64,000 bases of DNA, taken from assembly GCA_964036045.1 (NCBI GenBank), contig OZ038384.1, positions 21,319,000 through 21,382,999 on the forward strand. The letters run 5' to 3'. A program made the position numbers and the translations under genes. Below, piece after piece: positions 42,960 to 56,256 of the stretch; the stretch's first letter is position 1; each line of letters begins with the position of its first letter. The notes beneath the pieces were generated by a model. The model did no database searches. It was not told the DNA's origin and worked only from the letters and a program-made list of their open reading frames with translations. The DNA comes from Eutreptiella sp. 'Long Island Sound 2002'. Its lineage: Eukaryota; Euglenozoa; Euglenophyceae; Eutreptiales; Eutreptiaceae.

Positions 42960-44740
42960 TAACCGGCTCGTGGCCCTGAAGTGGTGGCATAAGTTTGCTG
43001 GCTGGCTTCCAGTCACTGCTGGCGGTGATTGTGAATAGCTCACGGAAGCACAGCGGGTCTGGCTGCCTGAGTTTGTTCTCTTGCCATCGGAAGTTGGCTG
43101 GTGATGTTGAGGGACTAGTGGGTTGCCCACGGCGCTGTAGCTTGATCTCTTGCAATTGAAGGCAGGCTCGTGGTATCATGCAGATATACAATGGGCCATG
43201 GTGCCGGAGATTGACCTCTTGCCACCGAAGGCGGGCACATGGTGTAGGGAGGAAGTCACATACAAATGTTTCGCTGTGCATTGAGCTGATGCATGTTGGT
43301 GATGGGTGTGTAGTGAATTGGCTATCTGGTGACCGCCCCTGTGGAATTTGGGTGACCACAGGCACTGTGTCTTGAAGGCCTGGGATTTCAGGAACTCCCA
43401 AGCGTAGGCGCGGCTTGGTGTTTCGGGAGCGCCCAAGCGGGAGCGCGTAGCCAGTAGTAAGGTGGCGCAACTCAAGTGCCAGGCAAGCTGCAGGTAACTC
43501 AGCATAGTTCTGCAATAGTGACGTCCATGATCGAGTAGTGAAATGCCAAAATTTAGATGATGACCAAGCAGTTGGTGATATTTGTCTTCGGTTCGGGCGC
43601 GGGGTAGTAGCATAGAGCAAAGCGGGTGATGACAGAGAGCTGGTGCATGCCTGCCGCAATATTTCACAGAAGTAGCGGTACTCCAAGAAGGTTTGCGTGG
43701 GTGGGTCGTCCATGCCCATGAGCTGGAAACCATCAATAAGTCCATGCCAGAAACGCATCGTGCAGCGGCGAGGTGTCGTTGGCGCTAGATCCCAGGTGTA
43801 TATTACCAAAGGAAATAGCGTGAACGGCAGAAGCATTCTGAAATCAACTTTTTGTAAAGTAAACCTTGTGAGCAGTGCTGCAGCTGTAAGCCTCCGGTGA
43901 CGCAGAAAGCATGGTCTAAGGAGTTGCGGGTGGACTCAAGGTTTAGATGATGCTGCACGTGTGAGCGCTCAATTGGTGTACCCCTGACACTGCACGACCT
44001 CCAGAAAGTTAAGCAGTGGAGTGGAAAACCCAAGGTGAAAATGTAGTTGAGCGATCAGATAAACGTGAGTCCATATATCAAATAGTAGCATCCTTGTAGT
44101 TGAAAGTGCATCGATTCCAGCGTGACCTGGAGGCTTGTGATTTCAAAGACGCCCCAATGGAACCGCAGCTTGATGTTACGGGCACGTCCGAGCGAAGGCG
44201 GGTAGTCATTAGTGGAATGACGCAATCCACGTTCCGGCCGTGCAGTAGATAGCTCCACATAGTTTTGCAGTTGTGTTGACCATGATCGAACAGTGAAGTG
44301 CCAAATGATAGATGATGCCCAAGCAGTCGGTGGCAATTGCCTTTGGTACTGAAGCAAGGGAGTAGCACTTAGCCGGGCGAGTAACAGCCTGAAGGTGTTC
44401 ACAGCACTGCCGTTGGACTTTGCTGGCGAGGGGGAAAACTGTCCGGCGCCTGAGGAGGAACTCGGCGTGAGCACAGGCTCTTTTCTGATGGGGTCCGGGC
44501 CCCATGGAAAAAGTCGCACTGCAACGAAAGGTGAGAGGAGTGACAGAATGGTAAGGCGACGGTTTGTTGGTTGTTGTCCGGCAGAAGTGACTTGATTCCA
44601 CAGTGATAATTGTGTGTGGTATGAGGTGTGCGAGCTGTGCGTAACGTGTGGTGTGTGTAAGTTCAGGAGCCATACAAGACGGGATACTGCGTGCGGTGAA
44701 GGGGGGAGGGCCCCCTGCGAGTGCTCTCGCTGATATATGG
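42960..44740 (-). repeat. Region of diverged repeats, unknown identity
   Basis: A minus-strand frame (43836-42946, 296 codons) and another (44519-44055, 154 codons) share a stretch with about half identical residues. Examples are PTAWSSSKFWHFTTRSW and PTAWASSIIWHFTVRSW; the DNA at 43420-43620 and 44165-44375 is clearly alignable. At 43060-43245 three units of about 67 bp follow each other (LRWQEVNLRHHG, LQLQEIKLQRRG, FRWQENKLRQPD in translation). No known domain is seen. It could be LINE 5' sequence or a decayed satellite. Confidence 0.5.
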
Positions 44741-47556
44741 TTAGGGCTTCTTGGTCTTTTTTTTAATGGCCCCTGAGTGGTCCGTAAAAGGCTTTCGTGG
44801 GCCGGAATTGGAAACATGTTGGACAAATGAGCTCAAGAGGTCTGCCGACTGCGATAGCACAATTTTGGAGCCGTGACCAGTCTCTTCTTTTGGGCCGTTC
44901 CCTGGTCTTGGGGGAGAAGAGTGGGCGCGCGTTCTAGTAGCAATAAGGTCATGCACAGAGCTGGTAGCTGAGAGATGCGGTGCGACATCAAGATGCATTT
45001 TGTTCGTAATAGAACGCTCCGGTGTTTCGAGAATCGGCTGTTGATGGTTCACCGCTTGATCTGTGGTGGGTTCGGTGTTGTCATGAGGCGTTTTGGGTAC
45101 TGTCACACGATCTGGGTCAGAAGTTAAGTCGCATGGTGACTCTTCACGAAGCGCACTCTCGGTATTGCTTGGTGCAAGCGTATCTGGCGCTTTGGTTGCG
45201 GCATGCGCGTGTGCAGCTTGATCCAAGTCCATTTGGAGAGACTTGGAAGGATCTTCAGGACAAGATGCATGCGTGGGGGGATGTTGTGCAGGAGGGGCAG
45301 GTTGGGAGTGCGCTGCAGAAGGCAGAGTTTTACCAGACCTCTTGCCCCTTGGGATACCTTTCGGAGTAGGTTTGCTTCCTGAGCTGATTGAAGGTTGTGA
45401 GTCGGGGTAAGGGGATGGTTGTGGAGTGGTAAGTGTTGTGGTTGTCGTGCTTGATCAGTCGGGTGGGTTGACGTCCTTTTATCTTCCTCTGGGTGAGAGA
45501 TGGAGTGAACCACTTTTGGTGCGGCACCTTGTAGTGTGTCGGACGGAGCCGTGATGTACGGTTGATGGACACAGGATTTGTCGAGTTCTGCGGGTGGCGT
45601 GAGTGTTGGTGCAGGAGAGGAAGGTGAACTGCTGGTGTGTTTTATTGGAGACACATCGAAGGGAATTGCGGGTCCTGAGGTGGCATAATTGAGGGCTTCA
45701 ATGGAGCCCAGTGTTTTGGCGAGTGCCAACTTTGCGTGCCATGGTTCAAGAGATGGATGTTCACTCAGTGCTTTGTGCATTGCAAGTGCATTGAACTTGG
45801 GTGTGAGAAACTTGATGGAGTTAACGACCTCGTCGTGAACCAACCATGCAGACATTTTTTGTTGGTACTCAATTTTCCATGCGTGACCTGAGCTGAAAGG
45901 AAACTTAGAAGGGATTTCCGATGGCGGTGCCGCTTTGATAGAATGAACAGTCCCAAGCAGCGCGGCGCTTTGAAAAACGTGTTTGAAAGCAACACATAGT
46001 GGAGCAAATGCAAAGGAGATGGAGGAAGGAATGGACTGAGTGCGGTTGGGAGTGAGGGGTTCTTCAGGTTGCACCTCTTGAGAAAGCATTTCAAGTTGTG
46101 GATCGACCTCGGTGGGTGTGAAAAGAAATGTCGCATGAAGAACTTGTAATTTTTCTTTCTGTAGTGTTTTAAAAACTTGGTAAGCTTTAGAAACAAAGGC
46201 GGGGTTGATCGGTAACGCTTCCAAATCAAGTGTCACAATGAGGCTATAGGCATTGCGCCACGTGACGGCTCGCGTGATCTTTTTCATGTTTGGAGAGCTG
46301 TTGAATAATTCGTAAAGCTCAAGCACCGAAACTTTTTTTTGGAAGGAGCGATCCGTGGAGATGAAAAAACTGTTTTTTTGGGTAGACCAAGGGAATGGTA
46401 GAGCAATGACATTGGGTGCAGAAGATGTTAGGGGATGTTTTTTTAGGACGGAAGTCATGAAGTCATGAATATCTTGTTCGGCAACTTCCACATCAACTCG
46501 AATATATTGCGGGTGAATGTGATACTCATGTAGAAAGATCTCCTCCCGTTGAATCATGCAAAATTGAGATGAAAGAGAAGTGTCATCCGGCACTTTTTTC
46601 ATCACAAGCTTGTTGAGAAACACAAAGATTTCGTCGGGGGAGAACTCTGGAATGAGATCTTCCTGGATGTCCACACGTACATGAGCCACATTTGTTGGTG
46701 CGCCCTTCGGTTCGTCAAGCGATGCGTCGCCTAGAACAAAATTCATGGAAGTGTGCAAATCGCGTGATTTGATTGGGCCGGAAAACGTAATGTTGCTCGA
46801 AATGAGGACATTTCGGATAGATCGTTTGGCGTGGCTAGAGACATGAATAGATGCAAGTCAGATGTCCATATGGACAGGGTCCATTGCGAGTGAATGGTGT
46901 GCATTGTTGGAAATTCGTAACATTTGTAGGTTGTCAAAGAACTTGACATCTTTCGCAAAGGGCAGCAAATCACGTACAATACTTCTAGGGTCCCAACTGA
47001 AAGAACCAAGTGGCCTGGTGATTGCATCAAGGCGTGGCAAAACAATAATGCCTTCGATAGCTTGATTGTTATGTTCATTCATTGCGAGCATATCTACTAA
47101 CAATTGAACCTGAGAGGTTAAGCTCACCGGGCTGGTTTTGGTGAAGTTCAAAAAGGTTGGTGTGGCGAGAAACGTTTTGTCCCTGGTAGAAGTGATGGCA
47201 CAATATATGCTTCAAGCATTTGGGGAGTTGTAGTAACAAATTTACCGTGCGTTTTGTAGGAGTGTTTGTTGAGAGTCATCACTTAAGTTGTAAGCTTCAA
47301 GGAAGGCAGGCAAGAAAGCGTGTTGCGATCCTGTGGTAAAAATATGTGTTGAAAAAGGTCTTGAAAACCTTCGTTTGCCAAAGACGGCGGCACACTTGGG
47401 ATTTTCAAGTCATGAACTTTTGAGGAATTTGTTGAGAGCATACGAACTGTGGGGTGGTAGCTTTTTCTTCAAAGAGTGTGTATTCATAGTTTTCCATTCC
47501 TTCTTGGAGTCTTGTGCTTCATAGTAGTCGGGAATCTTGAGTTCGGAAGAATCCAT
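44741..47556 (-). pseudogene. Broken ORF, possibly LINE ORF1
   Basis: Protein-like sequence on the minus strand in several frames. A start MDSSELKIPDYYEAQ at 47556 meets a TGA at 47410-47412. A second segment spans 47151-46858 (TSQVQLLVDMLAMNEHNNQA), and a 544-codon frame spans 46758-45124. A C-terminal segment, 45232-44741, ends KKKTKKP. Frameshifts near 47240, 46750 and 45150-45230 separate them. The long frame has alternating hydrophobic and charged runs, then a Pro/Ser/Thr-rich tail. No zinc knuckle or RRM is certain. Its position upstream of ORF2 in the same orientation, with a basic C-terminus, suggests a LINE ORF1, but element E lies between them, so this is a weak inference. Confidence 0.4.
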
Positions 47557-49614
47557 CTTGAATAACAAACGTAGCGTAACGACGGTGACCAATAATAAGG
47601 TATCCAATCGATCTGAACCACTCAAGCAATAGCTCCGCAGATAGGCTAACCAAGTTACTGAAGGGAAGAGAGGTCTGAACCGGATAGTCTGGCGATCTTG
47701 CAGGAATCGTTGGACATCGTTTACCTTTGAGTAATTGGAATTGCAGAAATCAGAAAATCGGGTAAATTGTCGTGAATCTTGACAAGAACATTGGAATTCT
47801 TTTGTGTTCAAAATCGAAATCGCAGAGCGAGCGACTGAAGCCTTTTTGATTGGCGTGGTGCACTGCGCAACCCGTTGGTCAGAACAAGCCACCAGTACAA
47901 GGTGGCAATGAGTTTGATACTCAAGTAGCACCGCAAGCGGCACACGTTGGGGAAGGTTGCAAAGATGGAGCACTGCTGCCGATGGACAGGCCAAGGCAGA
48001 GCGCGCTTGAGTTAAACAATCAGGGGTCCACGGTTTCTAGACATGGGAGACAAGTTGTATAACGAGATTTGTGTAATGAGGAAGCAAGGCCTAAAGATCA
48101 CGGAAAGATTTCTCTGTGTGTGGCCCGTCACCTTGGAGGTTGGGACGTCGAAGTGAGCCACGGTTGGTTTCAGAACTATTTGTAACGATGGGGCATGTCT
48201 ATGCCGAAGCCTCTGAGTCGCGCCGCTAAAGCACAATCAAATTGCGTACAGATTGCAGAGCAATGGCACAAAAACTTGATACGAAGGTTCACGCCGGATG
48301 ATCCTAATGTCTCGCATTCCAGTAAATGGGGAAACTGGCCACTTCTAAAGCGGTATAGCGTGCACTAGGTGCCACTGGAGTTTTAGACCTGTGCAGGCCG
48401 GAAGACAGAGGAGCAGAGAGGGTCCCAACATTGTTGGGTTGCACAAAGAAGTTCGGCTGATAACAAGCGCATATGCAGGCTGCACATTATGCTGTTGGTA
48501 GCAGGCGACGACCGAAACTTTAAATGCGGTCTGTGTAAATGGAGCAATTGGGGAACGGGAATGACGGTGGCACCTGGATTCAAGGTGAAAATGGAGCAGC
48601 TTCGGAATTCTAATGACAGTGCAACTGAGATTCACGTCTGATGAGCAGTGCGATGGCAGTGTGCAGGGAAGACACAATGATCCAATGTAGTGAGCAACAA
48701 AGCAAAAGCGTCATACTTTGTACCTCGTCCTGTTCGCTTGCCCGCGACGCCCACCAGAGGATGGTCGCGCTACCGTATCATCAGCACCTGGACCCTCTCC
48801 TGCCTTCACAGCACTTGCATGTTGGCTGCCGCCATCTGGGATAGCGAAGGCATCTTCGTCAAGGACTCCGCCTTGCCCCGCGTTGGCATATGGAGCGCCG
48901 CTGTTAGCGAAGGCATTTCGGCCTTGAGCTTAGTTTGCATCTTGGTCATTGTAATAAGCTTTTTGTTTAGCCTGGGTGCCCAGGTCGTTGCTTATTAATC
49001 TCTGTTTCTGAATCCCTTGCTGGTTCCATTTTAGCTAGTGGTTCTTTCTGGACTTCTTTAGATTTTGAGAACGTTTGTGAAAATGAAAATCACAAGTCCC
49101 TACCGACAGCAAAACAGCAACAAGCAAGACAAGTCTCGAGGCACACCTACTCGGTTGATCCCAGTCCAAGTCCGTGTTTCCCCTTAACAATACCCGTAGC
49201 CTCGGAATCCAAGTCCACGTTGATATATGAGCTTGTAGATTGGACGAAATGAGAGGATGGCACATACCCATACATGCATGCATACATGCATGGACACCTT
49301 GACCTCCTTCACATACCATGCATCAACCTTGTCTCAACCCACGTGTCATGACACTTGACCTCCTCACTCCTAATTAACCTCTCGCGGTTGAAATCGGGAT
49401 TAACTGGATTGATTCATGCATGCAAACTTTTAAACCTAAATGCACTCACACTCATGTCATGACATTCCAAAACAAACATTCACATACACTTGTCATTATC
49501 AACACACATGTGGCACACATTAATGCACAATTGTGCGGCACTCCAAAGGGAGTCATGTTGCAGAGCAACAACCGACTTACTTACCTTCCTTTGGTGCGCC
49601 TACCTCAGTCACTT
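47557..49614. other. Unassigned sequence
   Basis: No credible gene. 47557-47994 is open on the minus strand ahead of the broken ORF and may belong to it. 49255-49300 has a short ATGCATG/CATACATG simple repeat. The rest has ordinary composition and short ORFs only. Confidence 0.4.
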
Positions 49615-49863
49615 CTAATTGAACTTCACTTCCACTAGGGCTCCTCCAGCTTCAAGGGACTCATGGTTCCTCATGCACATAGGCGTGGCACTGCCGAAGA
49701 AGATGCGCCCATTAACGTACACCAGTTTCCTCACAAGTGCAGTGATGCACCCAAGGTCGACAGCCGGTGTGGGCGGAGGCACCACACCAGGGTTTAGCCA
49801 GATCCTTAACTCCGGGCCTTCTATCATCCTCTGAAGTTGCCCTGACTTCCGATTCGTATCCTC
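49615..49863 (-). pseudogene. Short unrecognised ORF fragment
   Basis: Minus-strand frame of about 80 codons reading through RMIEGPELRIWLNPGVVPP and LVRKLVYVNGRIFFGS to a stop at 49615. Composition looks coding, and it could be the last exon or C-terminus of another element. No family is recognised. It ends about 60 bp before the cut LTR at 49921. Confidence 0.3.
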
Positions 49864-49920
49864 TTCAGTGACAGGATAGAACTAACACTATTAGCACCGC
49901 CAGAAGGAGTTTTTGATCGG

Positions 49921-50841
49921 CCTCCCACCATGATATGTCATGTCCCTCCATGGTCATAACTTCACGTTAAAAATACGTAGGAACCCAAGGAAAATTGCTA
50001 TGCAACCCCAACACTCATGCGGCACACTCGAAAGTCGCATTAAAATATTCGGTTGCACGGTCCAAGAGTTATATATCCCTTTATGCCCTCTTGACCATTA
50101 TCCCTTGCTACACCGGGCATGTGTACACACCAAAGGTGTTTGATGCTTCCTAAATTAAGTTGAGACTAAGGCGCTTACGACGCAACCTTTCTTATTCTCT
50201 TTCCTCACACTCGCTCGTAGATATGGCCCTTCAAAGTGGTCCCACGATTCACTTTTGTTTCCCTTATATCTCCAAGTCAAATGGGTGGCAAGTATAAGGG
50301 AAACCTGATTCGGGCATAGGGAAAAAAGTATGACCATTCGAAGAAGTCCAAATCAAGTGCGGCGATGTCGAAGTCGAAAATCCGATTTCGGCATCGCGAA
50401 AAATTCAGATTAAAATTTAGAGTGCTTATTTAGAAAATTGCGGAAGCAACGAACCCTTTGCTGATGAAATCTGACCCTTCAACGGAATATCCGCCAAAAT
50501 ATCTGGAAATAACAGTTAACCAATCGGTTAACGCAAAATCGCGAGCCAACTGACAGTCGCCGATACATTGACAATCAGAACGAAAGGCTGAAAAATTACG
50601 GAAACATTATGATAATAAAACCCTGTTGATTCCTGATATTCCGATATATAAATCTCCGCTGGCGGTACCTCGGTTCTGAATATGGCCGCTCGTAGCCAGA
50701 ATGGCCAAACCTATCACACTATCACATCGGGTTAGTTCAGGTGGATGGGAGAGTATGATATCAGCCAATGGCGGCTTGCCGGCACATAGATACACACCCG
50801 AAGTGACCCCAAGATGGCCACGGGGGTCTGAACCGGCTTCA
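49921..50841 (-). repeat. Partial 3' LTR of element A
   Basis: Starts TGAAGCCGG at 50841 beside the polypurine tract and is cut at 49921, at a point matching 60719-60724 of the 5' LTR. It keeps the GTTAACC inverted repeat. Together with 27432-28238 it covers both ends of one LTR. Confidence 0.85.
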
Positions 50842-50852
50842 CCCCCCTTCTC
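50842..50852 (-). other. Polypurine tract of element A
   Basis: GAGAAGGGGGG on the minus strand, next to the LTR start. Confidence 0.75.
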
Positions 50853-51153
50853 AGAGCGTTGTTACCGCTCGGAAGTCATTGAAGAGAGGACGGGAGGACC
50901 CCAATGGGCTCCAACCCCCCCCTCCATGTCCCAAGGACACATGGAGGCCCCACACACGTCGTAGGCGTCCCCCATACCCCAAGGGAGGGGTGAGGACACT
51001 GATAATCGGTGCCCTACGCCATATCCGGTCTCCTCTTGATCTACAACATGGACCAAGGGGATCAAAGATAGAGAAACGTCGTCGGTCGACCTAAATAAGT
51101 ATACAACAATGAAATACATATGTGGAGATCGAGTGAAGGGGGTATATGGCCGA
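50853..51153 (-). other. 3' untranslated stretch of element A
   Basis: About 300 bp between pol and the polypurine tract, with no ORF of note and a C-rich run near 50919. Matches the same region of C and E. Confidence 0.6.
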
Positions 51154-54100
51154 TCAAGGCCGAAAAATCCCCGGATGTACGCCCTCACTTGTCTCCCCAA
51201 CCACAGCTACCAAGTGGACCAACACGTCCTTGACATCCAAAGAAATTTCCTTTTTCTTCAGGCAGTCCATCCAGACCGTGGTGTACCTCGGCACAAAACT
51301 GCTCGGAGGCTCCCACGAATCGCTGGATGCGGCGAATCCCTTCCAACGGACTTTATAAAGCCTACCCCCAGGCGTCCTGGGGTCCGGCTTGTCCGCCAGG
51401 ATCTTCTCAGCGGTGAAGTCGTCGTCCTCACCCTCGTCGTCTGAGTCCACATCGGCGGCCGTGAACTCGAAGGTGACGAGACGTCCGCTGGGGTCTGGTG
51501 CTCGGGGACGAAGCTGGGTATGGTCGCGGTCCAGGATCTTGTTATCCCCCACACGAACCGCATACACATCCTGCCCGACCTTCCGCACGATTACCCCCGG
51601 TACATACCAAGATGCCTGCCGATGCCTGGACAGGACATCCTTGTGGTGCCGCTCCACCCACACGGTGTCTTGGAGAGCATACTTCTGAACCTTTCCCTGC
51701 TTGAAGAACTTGGCCCTCTTGTCGTGCTCGTCCTGAAGTGCCTTGCACACTTTGGCCGCCGTGTCGTCCGCCTCAGCCATCATGGCATTTGCATCCCGGG
51801 CCACTTTGCCATGGTTCATCCACGGGAGAGTGCGTGACACTCGATCTCGTAGGTACAGGATGCGATGGGGCGACAGTCCAGTGGGTCCCGGAAGGTCATG
51901 GTACGCCTGGAGTACTCTCCACAGCGAATCATACCAGTTCCGGCCCGGTTCGTCAATGTGCAGCTGGCGGAACTTCTCGAACATCTGCCGCCCGGCCACC
52001 TCAGCTCGGCCATTCGACCGGCTGTGGTACGCCACGGTCTTGGCGTGCCGAATGCCCATGTGCTTGCACATCGTCTTGAACCACGTCCCCACGAATTGAC
52101 TGCCCCGATCGCTGCAGATGACAGCTGGGACATCGAAAATCGTCAGCCAATGCCTGATCATGGCATTAGCGACGGTCTTGGCCTGCAGCCCCACTCCATG
52201 CTTGTCCTTCTTGTCCTTCTTCTTGGACTTCTTGCCAGGGACCGCCACGATATACCCACTGTGCCTGTCCACCGCCAGGATGACACAGTCGTAGGTCTCT
52301 CCTTCCACGGTGACCTCAGGCATGGTGAATACATCCATGGCCACGGACCGCATAGGGGCCTCCGGTATAGCCGTATACACTGGGTTGCCCGCTGTGGAGT
52401 GGTTAGGGCTCTTCGTGGCCCGACACACGGCACAGTCGCTGCAGTACCTATCCAGGATGGCGTAGTACCCCGGAGGGAACTTGCAACGCCACTCCAGGTC
52501 TTGCTGCATCTTGTCACGGCCAGGGTGCATGAGCTGGGCGTTGTGCCAATGGTCAATGAGCTCCACCACTCGGTTTTCGGGCACCAGCAGCTTGTCCTTG
52601 AGGAACAACTTGTCGCCATCCTCGGTCAAGCCCTCGGGCCATTCGTCGTCCGACGGGGCGATCACGGCATTCCAGTACTTGCTCCAGTGCTCGGATGCCG
52701 CATAGTCATCCGACCAGTCCTCTGTGAGCACCGACCTGACTAGCTCTACAGGGGCCACCATCCATTGCTCGAGGCTTTCCTCTCGAATAGCTTGGACGCG
52801 GGCGCCCCGGAACTTGGCCAGGTCTGTACGGTTTGCCATCACCACAAAACACTTGACCCCCTCTTGCTCCATGACCTTCTCCATCTGGATGATGCGCTTG
52901 GCCTCCTCGGTCTCCTCGGCGTCGCCATGGCTGGATATGTCCATCCACGCCTTGCCTGCGGGGTAGGCCCATCGACTGAGGCAATCTGCCACAGTGTTGT
53001 CCTTCCCCGGGACGTACACGACGCTGAGGTCGAACTTGGCGAACGTCTCGTGCCATCGGGCCCTCCTAGCCGCTGGTCCTGAGGGGGTGTCGACATGCTC
53101 ACTGTGCCAGCTCTGTAGGGACTGGTGGTCCGTGCAAACCACCACCGGCTGCAGTCCGATGTGGCCAGACCACTTCCTGAGCGCACATACAATGGCGTAT
53201 GTCTCCTTCTCCCTCGCGGTCCATGTTCGGCGTTGGCCCTCGGCCAGGATCCTGCTCCAAAACGCCACGACACATGAGTCCCGTCGTCCCGGACTTGCTC
53301 GAGGACTGCCCCCACGGCATAGTCCGAGGCGTCTGTCCGTAGCACGAATCCCTTGTCCGGGTCCACCAGGAACAGCCCCAACTGCCCCAGGAGTCGCTCC
53401 TCCAGGCGGTTGAACGCATCTTCAGCCTCAGGGGCCCAGGCAAGCTTCTTCTTGTTCCCCTTCCGGCCATCGAACTTGCCCACCTGCAGCATCCTGTGCA
53501 GCGGCCCCGAGAGTTCTGCATACATCCGGACATAGCCCGAATAGTAATTGCAGAACCCCATGAAGGACCGGAGTTCGCTGATGGTCTGGGGCTTCTCCCA
53601 GTGGTGCAGGGACGCCAGCTTCCCAGGCATGGGACGGCGTTGCCCGTGACCAACCACGTGACCCGTGAACTCCACTTCCTTCATGAAGAGTGAGGCTTTG
53701 GTGGGCTTGCACACCATGTTGTGCTTGTTTAACTCGCTGAGCACTCGGCACAGATCCTTCTCATGCGCGTCGATGTACCCGTCCTCAGTCATGTTCTCCG
53801 TGCCGGACCCGATGATGATGTCATCCACGAAGGGATCGGCACAGTCCAGGACAGGACCGAGTAGGTCCTCCATCATGCGCTGGAAAGCGGCATTGACATT
53901 CTTGGCGCCCATAGGCACCACTTTCCACTGCATGGGCCCCAGCGGCGTCGACATCGCCGTGCAGGGCCTGGAGTCCGGGTGTAGCGGCATCTGGTGATAA
54001 CCGTGTTTCAGGTCCAACACCGTGAAAATCCGCTTTTTCTGTTGTTTTCGGAGGATGGAGTCGATCAGGGGAAGCGAGTACGAGTCCTGCTCTGTCTGCT

Positions 54101-56256
54101 CGTTCAAACCTCTGTAATCAACCACCAACCTCCACTCGCCCTTCTCCTTCTTGGGCACGATGAAGGCTGGGCTGGCCCACTCACTGTCGGAGGGTTCGAT
54201 CCATCCCCGCTCAATGAACTCGGCCAACAACTTCTTCATGGCCTCGGCCCGATCGCCCTGAAGTTGGTACTCCCGATGACGATAGATCTTGGGGTTCGGC
54301 TTCAGCTTGATCTTCACTGTAGCAAACCTCCCACGATCAGGAGGGTTCTTGTTGGCGACGCCACTGAATAGCCGCGGATAGGCATAGATCAGCCTCTCCT
54401 TCAGCTCGGCGACCTTCGGGTTCTCCTGGGCCTCCTCAGCCGCTTGCTTCGGTATCGATACAACCGACCGCACTGCGGTATAGGCCTCTTCTGGGTCCGA
54501 GTCCGACTTCTCCTCGTCCGATATGCCGTCTTCATCGTTGTGGGTCGCGATTCCCACCGATAATCTTCGAAAATTTGCGGCCTCGGGCTGGTGCTCGTCG
54601 CTACCGGTTCCCGCTCTTGGAAAACCCTACGTTGGTGGGTCCGACCCAACCGGACCATCGTATTGGTCCGCGATGTGATCCATGACCCTCGCCACGAACT
54701 CATCCTTCTCGTACTTGCCGGTGACCCACATCTTGTCATCCCACCAATGCGGAGATGTGACCATGGCCCGCCTCTTCTTGGCTGCCACACGGTCCTGCAT
54801 CCCCATCCGCATGTAGTTGACGACGTCGTCGATCTCGGCGTGGGACAGGACGTCAATGCCATCAATTGGCTGATCCGTCCCCTCCTTGGGCTTGAACATG
54901 ACCTTCATGGGCACGGCCTCCACCCTACGGATGATCGCTTCATCACCCGTGGGCTGGGCTTGCGCCCCATCCACCAGGAAAGCCTTGGTACCCCACGCTT
55001 GACCCGGGGAGGGCATTGATACACCCTTGGCGTCGATGAACAACTCCTCCTCTGGCCCGAATGACATCTCGTTCAGGGTGATGGAGTCCAGCGTCGACTT
55101 GAGACCCTCCAGCGGACATGGGGTGGATCCTATGCCGGTTATGACCAGGATCCCCTTCGCCCTATCCGCGATGATCTTCTCCACCGTACGTCTGGTGTTG
55201 TCCAGGGAGCCATGCCAATACATGGGCCCCCACTCCTTCAAACCCCAATGCCTATGCCAGGCTGAGTCTCCTCGATGCCAATGCCTCCTACACTTCCGCA
55301 AAAGTGGGGCATCCCGGGAAGCGAAGACGTCCGTCTCGGGCGCTTCAGCTCCCAGCGTCTGGATCATCCTGGCATACACCTGTGGCACCATTCCATACTC
55401 CGTGAGCTGAACTCCACGGTCTCCTCTGGACTTGGCACCCACAGCTTGCACCGCTTGGACGATCCGATCCTCTTCCTCAGCATTCCATCGGGATGATCCG
55501 CATGCATAGTTCGTGGACAGCCATGTGAGGCACTCATCGTCCTCCCGGACCAGCGTTGCACGATGGGGAAGGGCTCCAATGGCGTTGGCCACCATGAAGT
55601 CGTACCCCATGATCATATCCCAATCTGTGATGTCGGCCACATAGAAGTTCCCGGATAGAGTGCTTCTCTTCGCCTGATCAGGGCGGTTCAAGCGCTCATG
55701 TTCCCAGAATTCCATACTGATAGTGGCCTCATGGGTGCCACCACCCATAATCTCTCCGTTGGCGGACCGTCAGGCGGACTGGCCTCGGGCTGGGCTGCAG
55801 GAGTTCCTCCTTGAACAACCCTCTCCGGACCAGGCTCACCTGGGCACCCGTATCCACCAACACATCCACCACCTTCTCCTCTCGCCCGCACGGTACTCGC
55901 ACTTTCAAGTGCAACTGCCGCTCGTCGCCATGAGGTGTATGGACGACTCTCACGGCATGCAACTCTAGCACGTCCGGGTGCATCAGGACTTCAAGGGTAT
56001 GGTCACGGATGGTGTAGATCTTGGGTTGGTCCTGCCCGTCCACGGGGCTCTCTGTGGTCGCTCCTTCCTTCTTGCCATGTCCCGTACCCACATGTACTTC
56101 ACTTGGCAGGGCGCTCCAGGGGTTGGGAGTGGCGAAGCTCAGTGGTTTTGGCTCTTCTGTAGCCTTCTTCGGCACCCGATGTGCCTCCGCTTTCTCTGGG
56201 ACTCCACTGATTTTCAGAGGAGAGACCTCCGAGGTCCCACTCCCGTGGGGGCTCCT
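51154..56256 (-). pseudogene. pol: Element A pol: protease, RT, RNase H, integrase, chromodomain
   Basis: The frame opens after the gag UAG. Protease has VDTGAQVSLV. A small indel near 55770 shifts the frame before MGGGTHEATIS. A TAG at 54627-54629 stands where C has Trp. RT has SDSEWASPAF, RLVVDYRGLN, LDLKHGYHQM and FVDDIIIGSG. A deletion near 53270 shifts the frame again. RNase H then shows TDAS, REKE, CTDHQSL and GKDNTVAD. Integrase has CSDCAVC, VDRHSGY, CSDRGSQF and NGRAEVAGR. The chromodomain reads YKVRWKGFAASSDSWEPPS. Integrase plus chromodomain identifies a chromovirus-type Ty3/gypsy element. Confidence 0.92.

Noticed and set aside
48012-49320. Short ORFs between the broken ORF and the cut LTR
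   Set aside because: All are under about 110 codons, lie in both strands and have no recognisable motifs.
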